A stretch of 64,000 nucleotides of DNA from Gammaproteobacteria bacterium (GTDB taxonomy: Bacteria > Pseudomonadota > Gammaproteobacteria > Pseudomonadales > Azotimanducaceae), in NCBI GenBank assembly GCA_026705345.1, contig JAPPAV010000137.1, positions 30,695 to 94,694 of the forward strand, written 5' to 3'. Below the pieces are notes generated by a model, which ran no database searches, was not told the origin of the DNA, and worked only from the letters and a program-made list of their open reading frames with translations. Both the position numbers and the translations under genes were made by a program. Shown in pieces: positions 45,875 to 54,312 of the stretch. Within the stretch, counting starts at the first letter, position 1, and each line of letters starts with the position of its first letter.

Positions 45875-47177
45875 GCTCTTCGCCGTCGACGACCGCGATC
45901 AGGTGGAACGCGAGATTGCCGCTGTCGATGGTATCGCCCGCCCCGGCGGGATGTTCGAAGTCGATGGGCATGCCGTTCAGGGAAACGGCGGCGTCCGGCG
46001 GGGGAACCACCGAGATACCGTTCTCGCCGCGCCGGATCCGAAAGTTCGGGGATCCGGGTCGAAACGCCGGATGCTCGTTGGCACTTGTGTCGCCGGCCAA
46101 CGGGATGGCGAGCGCGTTGCAGAGTACGTGGGTAGGCCACCTGGATGGAACTGGTTCGGAGGTCGCGCCGGCCCGGGCCGGCAAGGAGGTGATCAGGCGG
46201 GCACCGGGTGTGCCGCCGGCTTCGTCCGGCCCCGGCAGTATGTGCTCGGCCTGATCCCGAACCGCGCCGTCAAGGGCGTCGGGGGTAAGCGGCAGGAGCT
46301 GGTGGCCGGCACCCTGGAGGAAAGCGGCGAAGCCTGGCAGGCGAAGCACGCGATGACTGACGGCGAGCGTCCCGGCGCCGCCCAACGCCTTCGCGAACAG
46401 TTCGTAGCGCTGTGTCGATTTCTGCGCCAGGGCATGGCGTGACACGCTTACCCGGCGTGTCACGTCGTGGTGGTCCACCTCGATGGCGAATTCCGCCGCG
46501 CCGGTGTCGATTCCGGTGAGCAGTTGATCGAAAACCTGTTGTTCGGTAGCGGCGATGCGCAGCGGATCGAAGCGCGTGCCGTCCACGAATCGATCGGCGA
46601 CGACATCGATCCAACCCTCGAGGAGGGGCACGAATCCCGCGGCTGGGATTTCGTCGACAGCCGCACGGCGCACCACGGGTCCGTTGTCGGTATCCACGCG
46701 TTCGACCTGGGTGACCGTCGCTCGTTGAAGAGACACGTCGACAACGGCACAGGAACCGTCCCAGGTCTGCCGACTGGCGGCAGCGACAGAGGCGTCGACG
46801 ATGGCGTGCACGTCGAAGCCCGCTTCGGCCGCGATACCAAGGAGGACGGCGAACTGCTCGTTGGTCACCGCGGAAGGCGCCACGACGACCACAGCCGGGC
46901 GTTTTTCTTCCGTCGCGGCATAGAGTTCCCGCAACTGCAGGTAGACAAGGTCAGCTTGATTGCCCACCGCGCGTCCGTGCGGTGTCACGGGATCGGCGTT
47001 CAGGCGTTGCCAGAATTCGTTGTGCGACCGCTGCGGGTGCAGCCGCGAACGCGCACGCGCCTTGTGGCCGAGTACTGTGGTCTTCGGGGCGACATCCGCC
47101 ACGCCCGGCTGGCGGTAGAGTTCGTCGCCGTTTCGCCGCAGGGTGATCTCGGCGTCGTTGATGTCGAGGACGAGCAC
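45867..47177 (-). CDS. Hsp70/actin-fold protein with FHA-like C-terminal domain
   Basis: A 436-residue protein from a GTG start. Residues 1-300 follow the Hsp70 N-terminal ATPase plan: LVLDINDAEITLRRNGDELY at the start, PAVVVVAPSAVTNEQFAVLL at the nucleotide strand-helix, then DASVAAASRQTWDGSCAVVD. The second phosphate motif of Hsp70, DLGGGT, reads DVSLQRAT here, so ATP hydrolysis may be lost. The last 70 residues (FRIRRGENGISVVPPPDAAV; ending NLAFHLIAVVDG) look like a compact FHA-like beta sandwich. There is no signal peptide, so it is cytoplasmic. It starts 1 base after the channel gene and overlaps VWA 1. Confidence 0.65.
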   Translation of the reverse strand: MLVLDINDAEITLRRNGDELYRQPGVADVAPKTTVLGHKARARSRLHPQRSHNEFWQRLNADPVTPHGRAVGNQADLVYLQLRELYAATEEKRPAVVVVAPSAVTNEQFAVLLGIAAEAGFDVHAIVDASVAAASRQTWDGSCAVVDVSLQRATVTQVERVDTDNGPVVRRAAVDEIPAAGFVPLLEGWIDVVADRFVDGTRFDPLRIAATEQQVFDQLLTGIDTGAAEFAIEVDHHDVTRRVSVSRHALAQKSTQRYELFAKALGGAGTLAVSHRVLRLPGFAAFLQGAGHQLLPLTPDALDGAVRDQAEHILPGPDEAGGTPGARLITSLPARAGATSEPVPSRWPTHVLCNALAIPLAGDTSANEHPAFRPGSPNFRIRRGENGISVVPPPDAAVSLNGMPIDFEHPAGAGDTIDSGNLAFHLIAVVDGEEHG

Positions 47178-47178
47178 G

Positions 47179-47976
47179 TCAACGCACCTGCATGTGGCGT
47201 ATGAGGTAGTCGTCGCAATAGTGTTGCGTATCGAGGACGAGGCGTTCCTGGATGAGCTGCAACTGGTGCATCAGGAACATGACGACGATGCTGATCACGA
47301 GTGCGACGAAGGTCGAGTTGAAGGCAACGCCCAGGTTCGCCGTGACGCCGGATATGTCGCCCTCGACGGCGCGATACGCCTGACCGAGCGCGGCACCGAT
47401 GCCCCGAACGGTGCCGATGAATCCGATGGAGGGGATCGCCCAAGCAATGTAGCGCACCATGGCGAGTTCGCTGTCGAGGCGGTCGGACTCGGTGTCGCAT
47501 ACGCCACGGACCGCATTGGAGACGTCCTGGACGTTGCTGGTGGAGGCGAATCGCTGCAGCGCGGCGAGCATCGCCCGGGGCAGCAGGTTGTTCCGGGTCG
47601 CCTCCGGCAAGGCCTGTAGCGGACGGGAGTATTCCCGGGTGTCCTCGGGCAGGATGCTCATGCCCTCGGTCACCTCCACGAACGGATTCTGGAGCATGCG
47701 GCGTTCCCGGAGGCAGTTCCGGGTCTTGAGCCCCATGATTGCCATCGCCCAGAACATCAGAATGAAGCAGCACTCCTGTTCGAAGTTGTGCAGCACGATG
47801 TAGAGGGACCTCTCGGGAACGAAGTCCTCTTCGACCAGGGCTTGCTGCTCCTGTGCCTCGAGGTCCGCATCGGCGTTGGGACGGACCACCGTGACGTAGA
47901 CCAGATGCACGACGATGACGGCGACGACCAGCGCAACCACCTGGTAGATGAAGTCGAAGGGCAGGGTTTTCTTCAT
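47179..47976 (-). CDS. MotA/TolQ/ExbB-type proton-channel protein
   Basis: A 265-residue integral membrane protein. After helix 1 (FIYQVVALVVAVIVVHLVYV) and a helix near residue 70, the hallmark pair appears. One is YIAWAIPSIGFIGTVRGIGA, which matches the TolQ/ExbB second helix with its GTV threonine. The other is GVAFNSTFVALVISIVVMFL, which matches the third helix with a second conserved Thr. The cytoplasmic loop between them is large. These proteins form five-subunit stators that couple proton flow to movement of a TolR/ExbD/MotB partner. No TolR or ExbD gene follows; the two VWA proteins are the candidates. Confidence 0.85.
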   Translation of the reverse strand: MKKTLPFDFIYQVVALVVAVIVVHLVYVTVVRPNADADLEAQEQQALVEEDFVPERSLYIVLHNFEQECCFILMFWAMAIMGLKTRNCLRERRMLQNPFVEVTEGMSILPEDTREYSRPLQALPEATRNNLLPRAMLAALQRFASTSNVQDVSNAVRGVCDTESDRLDSELAMVRYIAWAIPSIGFIGTVRGIGAALGQAYRAVEGDISGVTANLGVAFNSTFVALVISIVVMFLMHQLQLIQERLVLDTQHYCDDYLIRHMQVR

Positions 47977-47991
47977 TGCGGTATCACGTCT

Positions 47992-48327
47992 TCAGATGTC
48001 GACCGGGAACGGAACGTCGATGTCCTCGGAAATATCCTCGCTGGGTACGAAGACCTCCTCGGACTCGTCGGCGTCGGACTTATCGGGCCCATCGCCGGGT
48101 GGGATGCCTGCACCGTTCTTCGACGCCTCCGATTGATCGGGCCCGTCCTTGGCCGGATCGCCGGGCTCTGGTTCATCGGTTGGCGCGTCTTTCTTCTCGG
48201 CGGCCATTGCGACCCCCGGCAACTCCTGGGGGCCATTCAGCGGGTTGGGAAGACTGCCCGCCAGGCAACACAGCACGACGGCGGTCACGCCCGTCGGCCA
48301 GCGCCGAACAGCTCGGCCCGGGGTCAC
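47992..48327 (-). CDS. Small acidic secreted protein
   Basis: A 111-residue protein from a GTG that overlaps the stop of the FGE-like gene (GTGA). The N-terminus GVTAVVLCCLAGSLPNPL is a weak signal or anchor. The rest is low-complexity and strongly acidic (Asp, Glu, Pro, Lys), ending VFVPSEDISEDIDVPFPVDI. It is probably disordered in the periplasm and could be a linker or regulator of the channel that follows 15 bases later. I do not recognise a family. Confidence 0.55.
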   Translation of the reverse strand: MTPGRAVRRWPTGVTAVVLCCLAGSLPNPLNGPQELPGVAMAAEKKDAPTDEPEPGDPAKDGPDQSEASKNGAGIPPGDGPDKSDADESEEVFVPSEDISEDIDVPFPVDI

Positions 48328-50384
48328 TCGGCGAACCTCGCGATCCTGAAGCCGACGTCCGGGCGTCCGTCGATCCCGTAGTCGCGACCGGACAGTCGGA
48401 GGTCGGAAACCGATCCGTGCATCCAGCTTGCGCCACGAATCACATGGTAATCGCCCTGTGGGGGCCCGAGCGGATCGACAACGGAACTGCCGTCGGGAAT
48501 CTCGTAGAAGTCATGCACCCATTCTGCGACGTTGCCGCCGAGGTCGTAGACCCCCTTGTCGTTTGGCGGAAACGTTCCCACGGGTGCGCTGGTGATGTAG
48601 TTGTCGTTGTAGCCGAAGATGATGCGGCCGACCGTGTGCGCAGCTGATTGATCGGCGTAGTTGCCGTGCCTGTCCGGCGGTGGCAGCTGATCGCCCCAGG
48701 GGAATCGCAACAGGTTCGTCCCGCCGACATGCCGTGCCGTCCAGGCCCACTCGGCTTCGGTGGGCAGGCGGTAGCCCAGGGCAGTCGGATTGAAGCCTAT
48801 CGCCTTGCCGAACTCCTCCCGGTAGAACGGTTGCAGACCGTCTTGTTCCGACAGCCAGTTGCAGTAGAGGGCCGCGTCGTGCCAGGAGACGCCGACCACC
48901 GGCTGCGTATCGTGGTCGAGATCGCGGTTCTCGAACTGCCCCGACGTATGGCCGGAGGCGAAGACGCGGAACTGACCGTTGGTCACTTCGTGTCGGGACA
49001 GATAGAAAAGCCGCGTGAGGTCGACGGTGCGGATCACCTCGTTGGCGCGACGTCCGGGCTCCCGGCGGGAAGCGCCCATCTGGAGCTCTCCGGGGCTCAA
49101 CAGGACTAGCTCGTGGCCCTGGCCCGTGGTTCGCACCGCCTTGAGCCGCTCCAGGCGCGCTTCCTCCAAGGTCAGTAGTTGCACGTTGAGTTGCTGGGTA
49201 AGTCCCGGCTGCGGTACGACGGTCTTCTTGAACCCGGCATAGCCCTCCTTCCTGATCTCCACGTTGTGCGGCACGGCCGCAAGCGTGTAGACCCCGGTCG
49301 CGAGCCCCTGGTGCTCGTCGTCGATCCACAGCTCGGCATCCTTGGGGCGGGTCTCTACGGACAGGTCGCCGGTTAGCGCGGTCAGGGACACGTCGATCTC
49401 CCGACGCTGGCCGGACGCCAGTTTGACGGTGAGATTTCGGGGTGCATAGCCGACGTTGAACACGCCGACGGCGAGTGTCTTGTCGGCATCGAGGCCGACT
49501 GTGAGCGGTGTGACGCCAGCATAAACCCCGCCGACGGTCACCCCGGCGCCCTTCGGAGACGACCTGATCGCAAGTGTTCCGTCGGCCGCCTCAAGGACCA
49601 CCGGCGCAAGCGTGACCGCCTGTCGGGCTTCGACGAAGATGATGTCCCGCCACGGCTTGTAGCCGGGCAAGGCGACCACGACCCGGCGTTCGCCGGCCAG
49701 TATCGGGATCGGACCGGGCGTGGTGCCCTCGACGAGACGGTCGTCGACGTGTACCCGAGCACCGGACGGCGTGGTGGGCAGGGTGACGTCCCCCCAATTG
49801 GGCAGCAGGGCGAAATCCACGGTCTGGGCCTGGTCCCGGCCGGTTACGTCGAATTCCACGGTGCCGTCTTCGTAGCGCGGATGGCTGACACGGGCCGTTT
49901 GGGGACCGGCGGGCACGCGCAGCGTCGCTGGCGCGGTGCCGCGGAGATCGTCGAGACCCGACACGACCACCGTTGCACCGGGCGGTTCGATCGCGAAGGT
50001 CACCCTGCCCGGCAACGGGGTCAGTGCGAACCCAATGGTCTGGTTGCGGTCGCCGCCGACGCGGATCGGCCGCTTGAGGTCGACGTATCCCTGGGCGCGA
50101 GCCCGGACACGATAGTCGCCTTCGCGCATCAGGCGGACGTCGCCGAGATGAAAGGCTAAGCCACCATCTACTTCGACGATGGCCGAGGCGGGGACGGCGT
50201 CGAGGCGGACGCTCTTGGCCGTGAAGATGAACCAAAGGAACCAGACGACGGCCGACAGCACGACGAACCCGGTAAGTCGCCATGGGTTCAACCAGGCGCG
50301 TCGCTTGGCCGTGGCTGTTGGCGTCGGGCGAAACCGAACCGCGGCAATGCGGTCGTCGGCGGGTGGCGGGGTGGGATCGTTCAC
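48324..50384 (-). CDS. FGE-fold (SUMF1-like) protein with PEGA repeats, catalytic cysteines absent
   Basis: A 686-residue protein from a GTG. A single N-terminal helix (FVVLSAVVWFLWFIFTA) anchors about 380 residues of beta-rich PEGA-type repeats (APATLRVPAGPQTARVSHPR; TPGPIPILAGERRVVVALPG; VTPLTVGLDADKTLAVGVFN). A C-terminal formylglycine-generating-enzyme-like domain follows: YLSRHEVTNGQFRVFA, YRLPTEAEWAWTARHVG, DLGGNVAEWVHDFYE, RGASWMHG, DVGFRIARF. True FGEs have Cys pairs after RGGS (LCxxxxC); here the positions read MHGSVSD, so it is not a sulfatase maturase. It more likely serves as a ligand- or protein-binding C-lectin-fold module, mostly periplasmic. Confidence 0.8.
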   Translation of the reverse strand: MNDPTPPPADDRIAAVRFRPTPTATAKRRAWLNPWRLTGFVVLSAVVWFLWFIFTAKSVRLDAVPASAIVEVDGGLAFHLGDVRLMREGDYRVRARAQGYVDLKRPIRVGGDRNQTIGFALTPLPGRVTFAIEPPGATVVVSGLDDLRGTAPATLRVPAGPQTARVSHPRYEDGTVEFDVTGRDQAQTVDFALLPNWGDVTLPTTPSGARVHVDDRLVEGTTPGPIPILAGERRVVVALPGYKPWRDIIFVEARQAVTLAPVVLEAADGTLAIRSSPKGAGVTVGGVYAGVTPLTVGLDADKTLAVGVFNVGYAPRNLTVKLASGQRREIDVSLTALTGDLSVETRPKDAELWIDDEHQGLATGVYTLAAVPHNVEIRKEGYAGFKKTVVPQPGLTQQLNVQLLTLEEARLERLKAVRTTGQGHELVLLSPGELQMGASRREPGRRANEVIRTVDLTRLFYLSRHEVTNGQFRVFASGHTSGQFENRDLDHDTQPVVGVSWHDAALYCNWLSEQDGLQPFYREEFGKAIGFNPTALGYRLPTEAEWAWTARHVGGTNLLRFPWGDQLPPPDRHGNYADQSAAHTVGRIIFGYNDNYITSAPVGTFPPNDKGVYDLGGNVAEWVHDFYEIPDGSSVVDPLGPPQGDYHVIRGASWMHGSVSDLRLSGRDYGIDGRPDVGFRIARFAE

Positions 50385-50408
50385 GGTGGTTCGATTGACT
50401 GCGTGCGA

Positions 50409-51926
50409 CTAGATCGGTTCCGTGCAGCGGATTTGCAACGGTTCGAAATCGGCTTGGAGGATGATCTCGTCGCGGACGTCTCGATACCCGTCGCGGCTGC
50501 CGATGATGACATAGCGACCGGGACGGAGCTTGAGTTCATGGCGCAGAAAAGGGCCGAAACTACCGACCTTCGGGATCATGATCTCCGTCTCGTTGTCGGA
50601 GTCGATGACCAAAGCCACCGGTATGGAGCTCCGCTCGACAACCACGCGCAGGTCGTCGAGTCGCGCTTGGAAGACGGCACCGCCGGGCGGGTAGGCACCC
50701 GCGTCCGCAAGCACCTTCCTGGCACGGGCGAATTCGTTGTCGTCGGATAGAAGACCCGGGTCGTCTATGAACGTCTGCATGGACTCTATCAATGCCATGC
50801 GTGTGGCGATTCGCGTCTTGCCGTCCCTGGCGAAGCGCAGGGAGGGGTCGATGTCGAGAATGGCGTCGTAGTTTGCCAGCGCCGAGCTCCACTGGTCCTC
50901 GGACTCCTGTTTCTCGGCCGCATCGCGCAAGCGGTCGATCTCAGCGAGCAGACGAGCTTGCTCAGCCTGTTGCAGACCGGCCAGACCGTCGGGATCGGCG
51001 GGGTTTGCCTTCAAAACCCGGTCGAACGCGGCAATCGCCTCGTCGTGCTCGCCACGCTCCAAGGCGACGAAACCCTCGGAGAGTGTATCCCGCCGGCGTT
51101 GGGTCGCCCGGGCATCGGCGATCCTGGCAGCTCTTTCGGGTAACCCTGCCGTGGCGGGATCGAGAGCGCGGACCTCGGAAAGGTATCGATCCGCGTCGGC
51201 GTATTCGCCACGCAGGATGGCTCGTTCGCTTTGTCGCAGTAGTTCGACGATTTCCGGCAAGGACGACGCCCGGTCGCGTCCGGCACGCGCCTCGGGGTCA
51301 TCGGACCGGATGGTGAGGGCTTTCTCGAACGCCTCGACCGCGTTCTGGTGGTCGAGTTCCGCCAGTGCCGCCTGGCCGTTCTCCATGGCGGACCGAAACT
51401 GTGCACGGCCCTTGTCAGCCAAAGCGGCCATATCCAGGACGGCACCCGCGTATTCGTCCAGGGATTCCTGGTAGCGACCCTCCAGGAACAATTGGTCGCC
51501 CGTACTCGCGCGGTCCTTGATTCTGTCGAGGTCGTCGGCGCCCCAGGCAGTCACGTTGAGTTGCTCTTGGAGCTGGGCTTCGAGTTCGAAGAACTCGGCG
51601 AGTTTGGCCTCGGATTGTTCGCGAGCCCGAGCTAGGTCCGCCGCCTCGAAAGGTGCGATGGCGTTCGCCGGGGGAGTGGGGGAGCGACCGTTGTCGACTG
51701 CTGGACGGGTCGGTGCGACCGGATCCACGACGCGTTCCGGTAGGAATACGAAAACGAAGGTAGCCAATCCGCCGAGTAGAAGCATCGTGATGCCGAAACC
51801 GATTGCGCGAGGTGTCGTGTTGCGCGTTCGCCGCACCGATCCGGGCAAACGTCGCCGGCGTGATCCCGGGTCCGACAGCGGCGCCTGGGCTGGCTGGATG
51901 TGAATTGGCTCGTCGGGGGCCGTCAT
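50409..51926 (-). CDS. Membrane-anchored TPR protein with PEGA-like tail
   Basis: A 505-residue protein starting at the ATG at 51926, with GGAAG just upstream. An N-terminal cytoplasmic segment rich in Pro and Arg leads to one helix (ITMLLLGGLATFVFVFL). A mostly helical region follows with tetratricopeptide-like repeats (GYEAL-type: GDQLFLEGRYQESLDEYAGA, NAVEAFEKALTIRSDDPEA, GEHDEAIAAFDRVLKANPAD, WSSALANYDAILDIDPS). The end is a PEGA-like beta domain (LKLRPGRYVIIGSRDGYRDV). It probably scaffolds the periplasmic face of the complex. It lies 24 bases before the FGE-like gene. Confidence 0.7.
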   Translation of the reverse strand: MTAPDEPIHIQPAQAPLSDPGSRRRRLPGSVRRTRNTTPRAIGFGITMLLLGGLATFVFVFLPERVVDPVAPTRPAVDNGRSPTPPANAIAPFEAADLARAREQSEAKLAEFFELEAQLQEQLNVTAWGADDLDRIKDRASTGDQLFLEGRYQESLDEYAGAVLDMAALADKGRAQFRSAMENGQAALAELDHQNAVEAFEKALTIRSDDPEARAGRDRASSLPEIVELLRQSERAILRGEYADADRYLSEVRALDPATAGLPERAARIADARATQRRRDTLSEGFVALERGEHDEAIAAFDRVLKANPADPDGLAGLQQAEQARLLAEIDRLRDAAEKQESEDQWSSALANYDAILDIDPSLRFARDGKTRIATRMALIESMQTFIDDPGLLSDDNEFARARKVLADAGAYPPGGAVFQARLDDLRVVVERSSIPVALVIDSDNETEIMIPKVGSFGPFLRHELKLRPGRYVIIGSRDGYRDVRDEIILQADFEPLQIRCTEPI

Positions 51927-51985
51927 GCTTCCATGGAACAAATCCGTCCTTTGTTGCCTGGCCGTCAGCGCCGCCTCGCCGCCGG

Positions 51986-52030
51986 GAGAATTCGCGGAGC
52001 AAATTCTCGGGGCGACCGCGAAGCGGTCGC
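51986..52030. terminator. Two stem-loops inside the envelope cluster
   Basis: GAGAATT (51986-51992) pairs with AATTCTC (52002-52008). GCGACCGC-GAA-GCGGTCGC (52012-52030) is a perfect 8-bp stem with a 3-base loop. Both fall in the 156-base gap between the lipoprotein gene and the TPR/PEGA gene, the longest gap in the cluster. No T tract follows, so they may be a partial terminator, an RNA processing site or a regulatory element. Confidence 0.45.
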
Positions 52031-52082
52031 GTCTCGCATGAAACGCCTGTCGTCAAGCACGCTGGCAGCGCCGCGTCAGCAC

Positions 52083-53363
52083 CTAGCGGGATTCGGGACT
52101 TGCCGACCCCGCGACCGCCTCGAGACTCTCTTCGGCCGTCGCGACTTGAGCCAAGACCTCGGGGTCCGGGGGAGGCAGTCCCAACTCGCGGTAGTAGAGG
52201 GTTCTGAGTATCTGGCGTAGCTCCTTCAACTGGGTCTCGACGGTTCCTTGGAGGCTGAAGGTCCGGTTTTCGAGATCGATCGTGTGGGGTGAGATCTCCG
52301 CCTCGGCAGATACGCCCAGTTCCTGTAGAGCATTGGCGTGGGACTTGGCGATGTCGAGGTCGCGAATCGCACCGACCGCCAACGTGGCACCGCCGATGAT
52401 CGACACGGCGCCGGCGTATCGGGTCAGAGCCCGGTCTTGCGTCTGGCCGACGAGGCCGGCACCAATGCCCACGACACCTGCGACGGCCTTTCGACGTACC
52501 TTCTCGCGATGATTGCGGTAGGCAATGGCTTCCTCGTAGGTTGCGGCTCGCCAACCCTGGTACGCCGGGTACATCTTGGCGTGGAAGCTGTCGAAGTAGT
52601 CATCGAGGGTGTCGATGAAAATGTACTCCCGCTCGCGAACCTTTCGGACGCGCTCGAGCGCGGGGTCGTTGTCCGCCGGCAGTCGCCGAATATCGAATAC
52701 GCCCGGACTCGTTTGGACGAGGTAGTCGGCGAATGCATCCGGCGACATGTTGGCAGCGAACTGGATCTCGGCCGTGGTGCGGATGCGGCGTACTTCCTCT
52801 GGCGAGAGGGTCTTCAGGTACGCCAGCATGTCGTCCGCCAAGCGGCGATAGATGGACTGGAACGGGTCGATCTCGCGGGGAACCGTGTCGCCGTAGGCAT
52901 ACTTGCTGGCCAGCGCCTGGTAGCTCGTGGCGAACCAGCGAACGCCCCGTGCGTCGTGAACCGCGACGTCCAAGATCATGCGTTCGCCGTCGGAATGTAC
53001 GATGGCCCCGGTGACCGTCACATCGACCGAGTAGGTCGAATCGGGGATCACCCGAACCGCGCCCCAGTTGCCGGTGGACTGGAGCAGATTCTTGGCAACG
53101 TAGGGCATGAAGTTCGCTTCGGCGCGACGCACGTCCGGGGGGATGTTCTGCGCGACCTGATCGTCGAACGCGACGGGAACGTTGGCGTCGAACACCGCCA
53201 CACCGACGTCCAGCAGCATGTCCTCCGGCAGGTTGACGAGTTGCTCGGGAGGGGTCATGTCCACGACCCGCACGGTGTGAGATGCACAACCGGTCATCAA
53301 TACTGCGACCCCTACCGCTAGTGCTCCGGTGAAGCGGCGCCGGACTCCGGAACCAGGGATCAT
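52083..53363 (-). CDS. Lipoprotein paralogous to the N-terminal domain of the 10157-12214 protein
   Basis: A 426-residue lipoprotein: signal peptide with ALAVGVAVLMTGCAS, Cys acylated. The domain matches the first 400 residues of the lipoprotein at 10157-12214 along its length (MLLDVGVAVFD, NFMPYVAKNLLQ, NWGAVRVIPDS, VTGAIVHSDGER, HDARGVRWF, YIFIDTLDDYFDSFHAKM, LENRTFSLQGTVETQLKEL). Two helices with KAVAGVVGIGAGLVG and AVSIIGGATLAVGAI near residue 300 are extra. It lacks the C-terminal TPRs. The ATG at 53363 gives the cleanest signal peptide; an ATG at 53426 with AAGGTG upstream is an alternative. Confidence 0.72.
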   Translation of the reverse strand: MIPGSGVRRRFTGALAVGVAVLMTGCASHTVRVVDMTPPEQLVNLPEDMLLDVGVAVFDANVPVAFDDQVAQNIPPDVRRAEANFMPYVAKNLLQSTGNWGAVRVIPDSTYSVDVTVTGAIVHSDGERMILDVAVHDARGVRWFATSYQALASKYAYGDTVPREIDPFQSIYRRLADDMLAYLKTLSPEEVRRIRTTAEIQFAANMSPDAFADYLVQTSPGVFDIRRLPADNDPALERVRKVREREYIFIDTLDDYFDSFHAKMYPAYQGWRAATYEEAIAYRNHREKVRRKAVAGVVGIGAGLVGQTQDRALTRYAGAVSIIGGATLAVGAIRDLDIAKSHANALQELGVSAEAEISPHTIDLENRTFSLQGTVETQLKELRQILRTLYYRELGLPPPDPEVLAQVATAEESLEAVAGSASPESR

Positions 53364-53445
53364 TCGTCTGCGGTCTTCGACGAAGCGTCGGCCGGGCAAC
53401 CCGAACGGGGACTCGATTGTCGACATCCGGCGCACCTTGGGGGTC

Positions 53446-54312
53446 TCACAGTCCCGACAGGTAGCGCCGGTATTCTTCCCACAGCTGCTCGCGCAATTCG
53501 GGGTCGGTTTCCGCCATGGCGGCTTCGCGAAGTTGACGCGCAACCACGTCATCGTCCCGGGCATCGGGTCGGTCAGGCGGAAGGGGTATCGGCGGTTGGG
53601 AGACGTCCGGTTCCGCCCGGGGCGGTGCAGGAGCGTCGTTCCCCTGGGTATCGGGGCCGGACGCTGCTGGAGGGCGTTGGCTCCCGACGGCGGTGACCCG
53701 CTCATCCAGGATTTCGCCGTCTAGTTCTCCGAGGGCGCGCTCCAGGGCGTCGATCTGGCTGTCGCCATCGCCTTCAGAACCGCCGTCCCCGGTGTCCTGG
53801 CCGGTGCGCGCAGCGGGTTCGCCGGGTTCGTTGCTGACCTCCCAGCCGCCATCCGGGCCGGCTGGTTCACTGCCGTCGTCACCACCGGAGGGAGGTTCGA
53901 AGCCACCGGGGCCGCCCTGACCGGACCCGCCGCCAAGTGGCGGCCTGGCACCGGACCTGCCGCTGCTGCCACCACCGCCGGATGGTGACGCGGACGGCTG
54001 GGAGGGCGACGAGCCGTCAGTCGTTGGGGATGGCAAGGACGGCGACGGCAAGGACGGAGAGGGCATGGATGGAGATGGCAACGATGGCGACGGCAAGGAC
54101 GGAATTGGCGACGATGTCGGTGAAGGCAGCGTTGGCGGCGAAGGTATCGGGTTGGGTCCGGCCGTACCCGGAAACGGACTCGGTATTCCCCGTTGGGAGG
54201 AAGGCAGCGGAACCTGGCAAGCCGCCAACGCCGAACTCAGTACAACTGCTAGAACACCGATTGCCGATGGCCGGACGAATTGTCTCAATGACGAACGCAA
54301 GTGTCGTCTCAT
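53446..54312 (-). CDS. Proline/serine-repeat lipoprotein
   Basis: A 288-residue lipoprotein: IGVLAVVLSSALAACQ is a clean lipobox. The mature N-terminus is a run of PSLPSPS-type repeats (about residues 40-105), then Gly- and Glu/Asp-rich linker, ending in a short charged helix (ETDPELREQLWEEYRRYL). The long disordered spacer could thread peptidoglycan or reach an envelope partner. The ATG overlaps the stop of the TPR-TonB-like gene (ATGA), with AGGGAGA upstream. No known family. Confidence 0.65.
   Translation of the reverse strand: MRRHLRSSLRQFVRPSAIGVLAVVLSSALAACQVPLPSSQRGIPSPFPGTAGPNPIPSPPTLPSPTSSPIPSLPSPSLPSPSMPSPSLPSPSLPSPTTDGSSPSQPSASPSGGGGSSGRSGARPPLGGGSGQGGPGGFEPPSGGDDGSEPAGPDGGWEVSNEPGEPAARTGQDTGDGGSEGDGDSQIDALERALGELDGEILDERVTAVGSQRPPAASGPDTQGNDAPAPPRAEPDVSQPPIPLPPDRPDARDDDVVARQLREAAMAETDPELREQLWEEYRRYLSGL
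54028..54158. repeat. Low-complexity tandem repeat encoding Pro-Ser-Leu-Pro-Ser units
   Basis: Short imperfect repeats such as GACGGCAAGGACGG and GATGGAGATGGCAACG lie in the coding region of the proline/serine-repeat lipoprotein, and on the minus strand encode the SPSLPSPS units. The repeat length is likely to vary between strains by slippage. It is not a CRISPR array: the units are contiguous and have no unique spacers. Confidence 0.7.

Noticed and set aside
48324..50384. Maturase for the sulfatase at 24104-25627
   Set aside because: The FGE-like domain lacks both catalytic cysteines, and the gene belongs to a different cluster.
54028..54158. CRISPR-like repeat region
   Set aside because: Short contiguous coding repeats with no unique spacers; they encode the Pro-Ser-Leu units of a lipoprotein.
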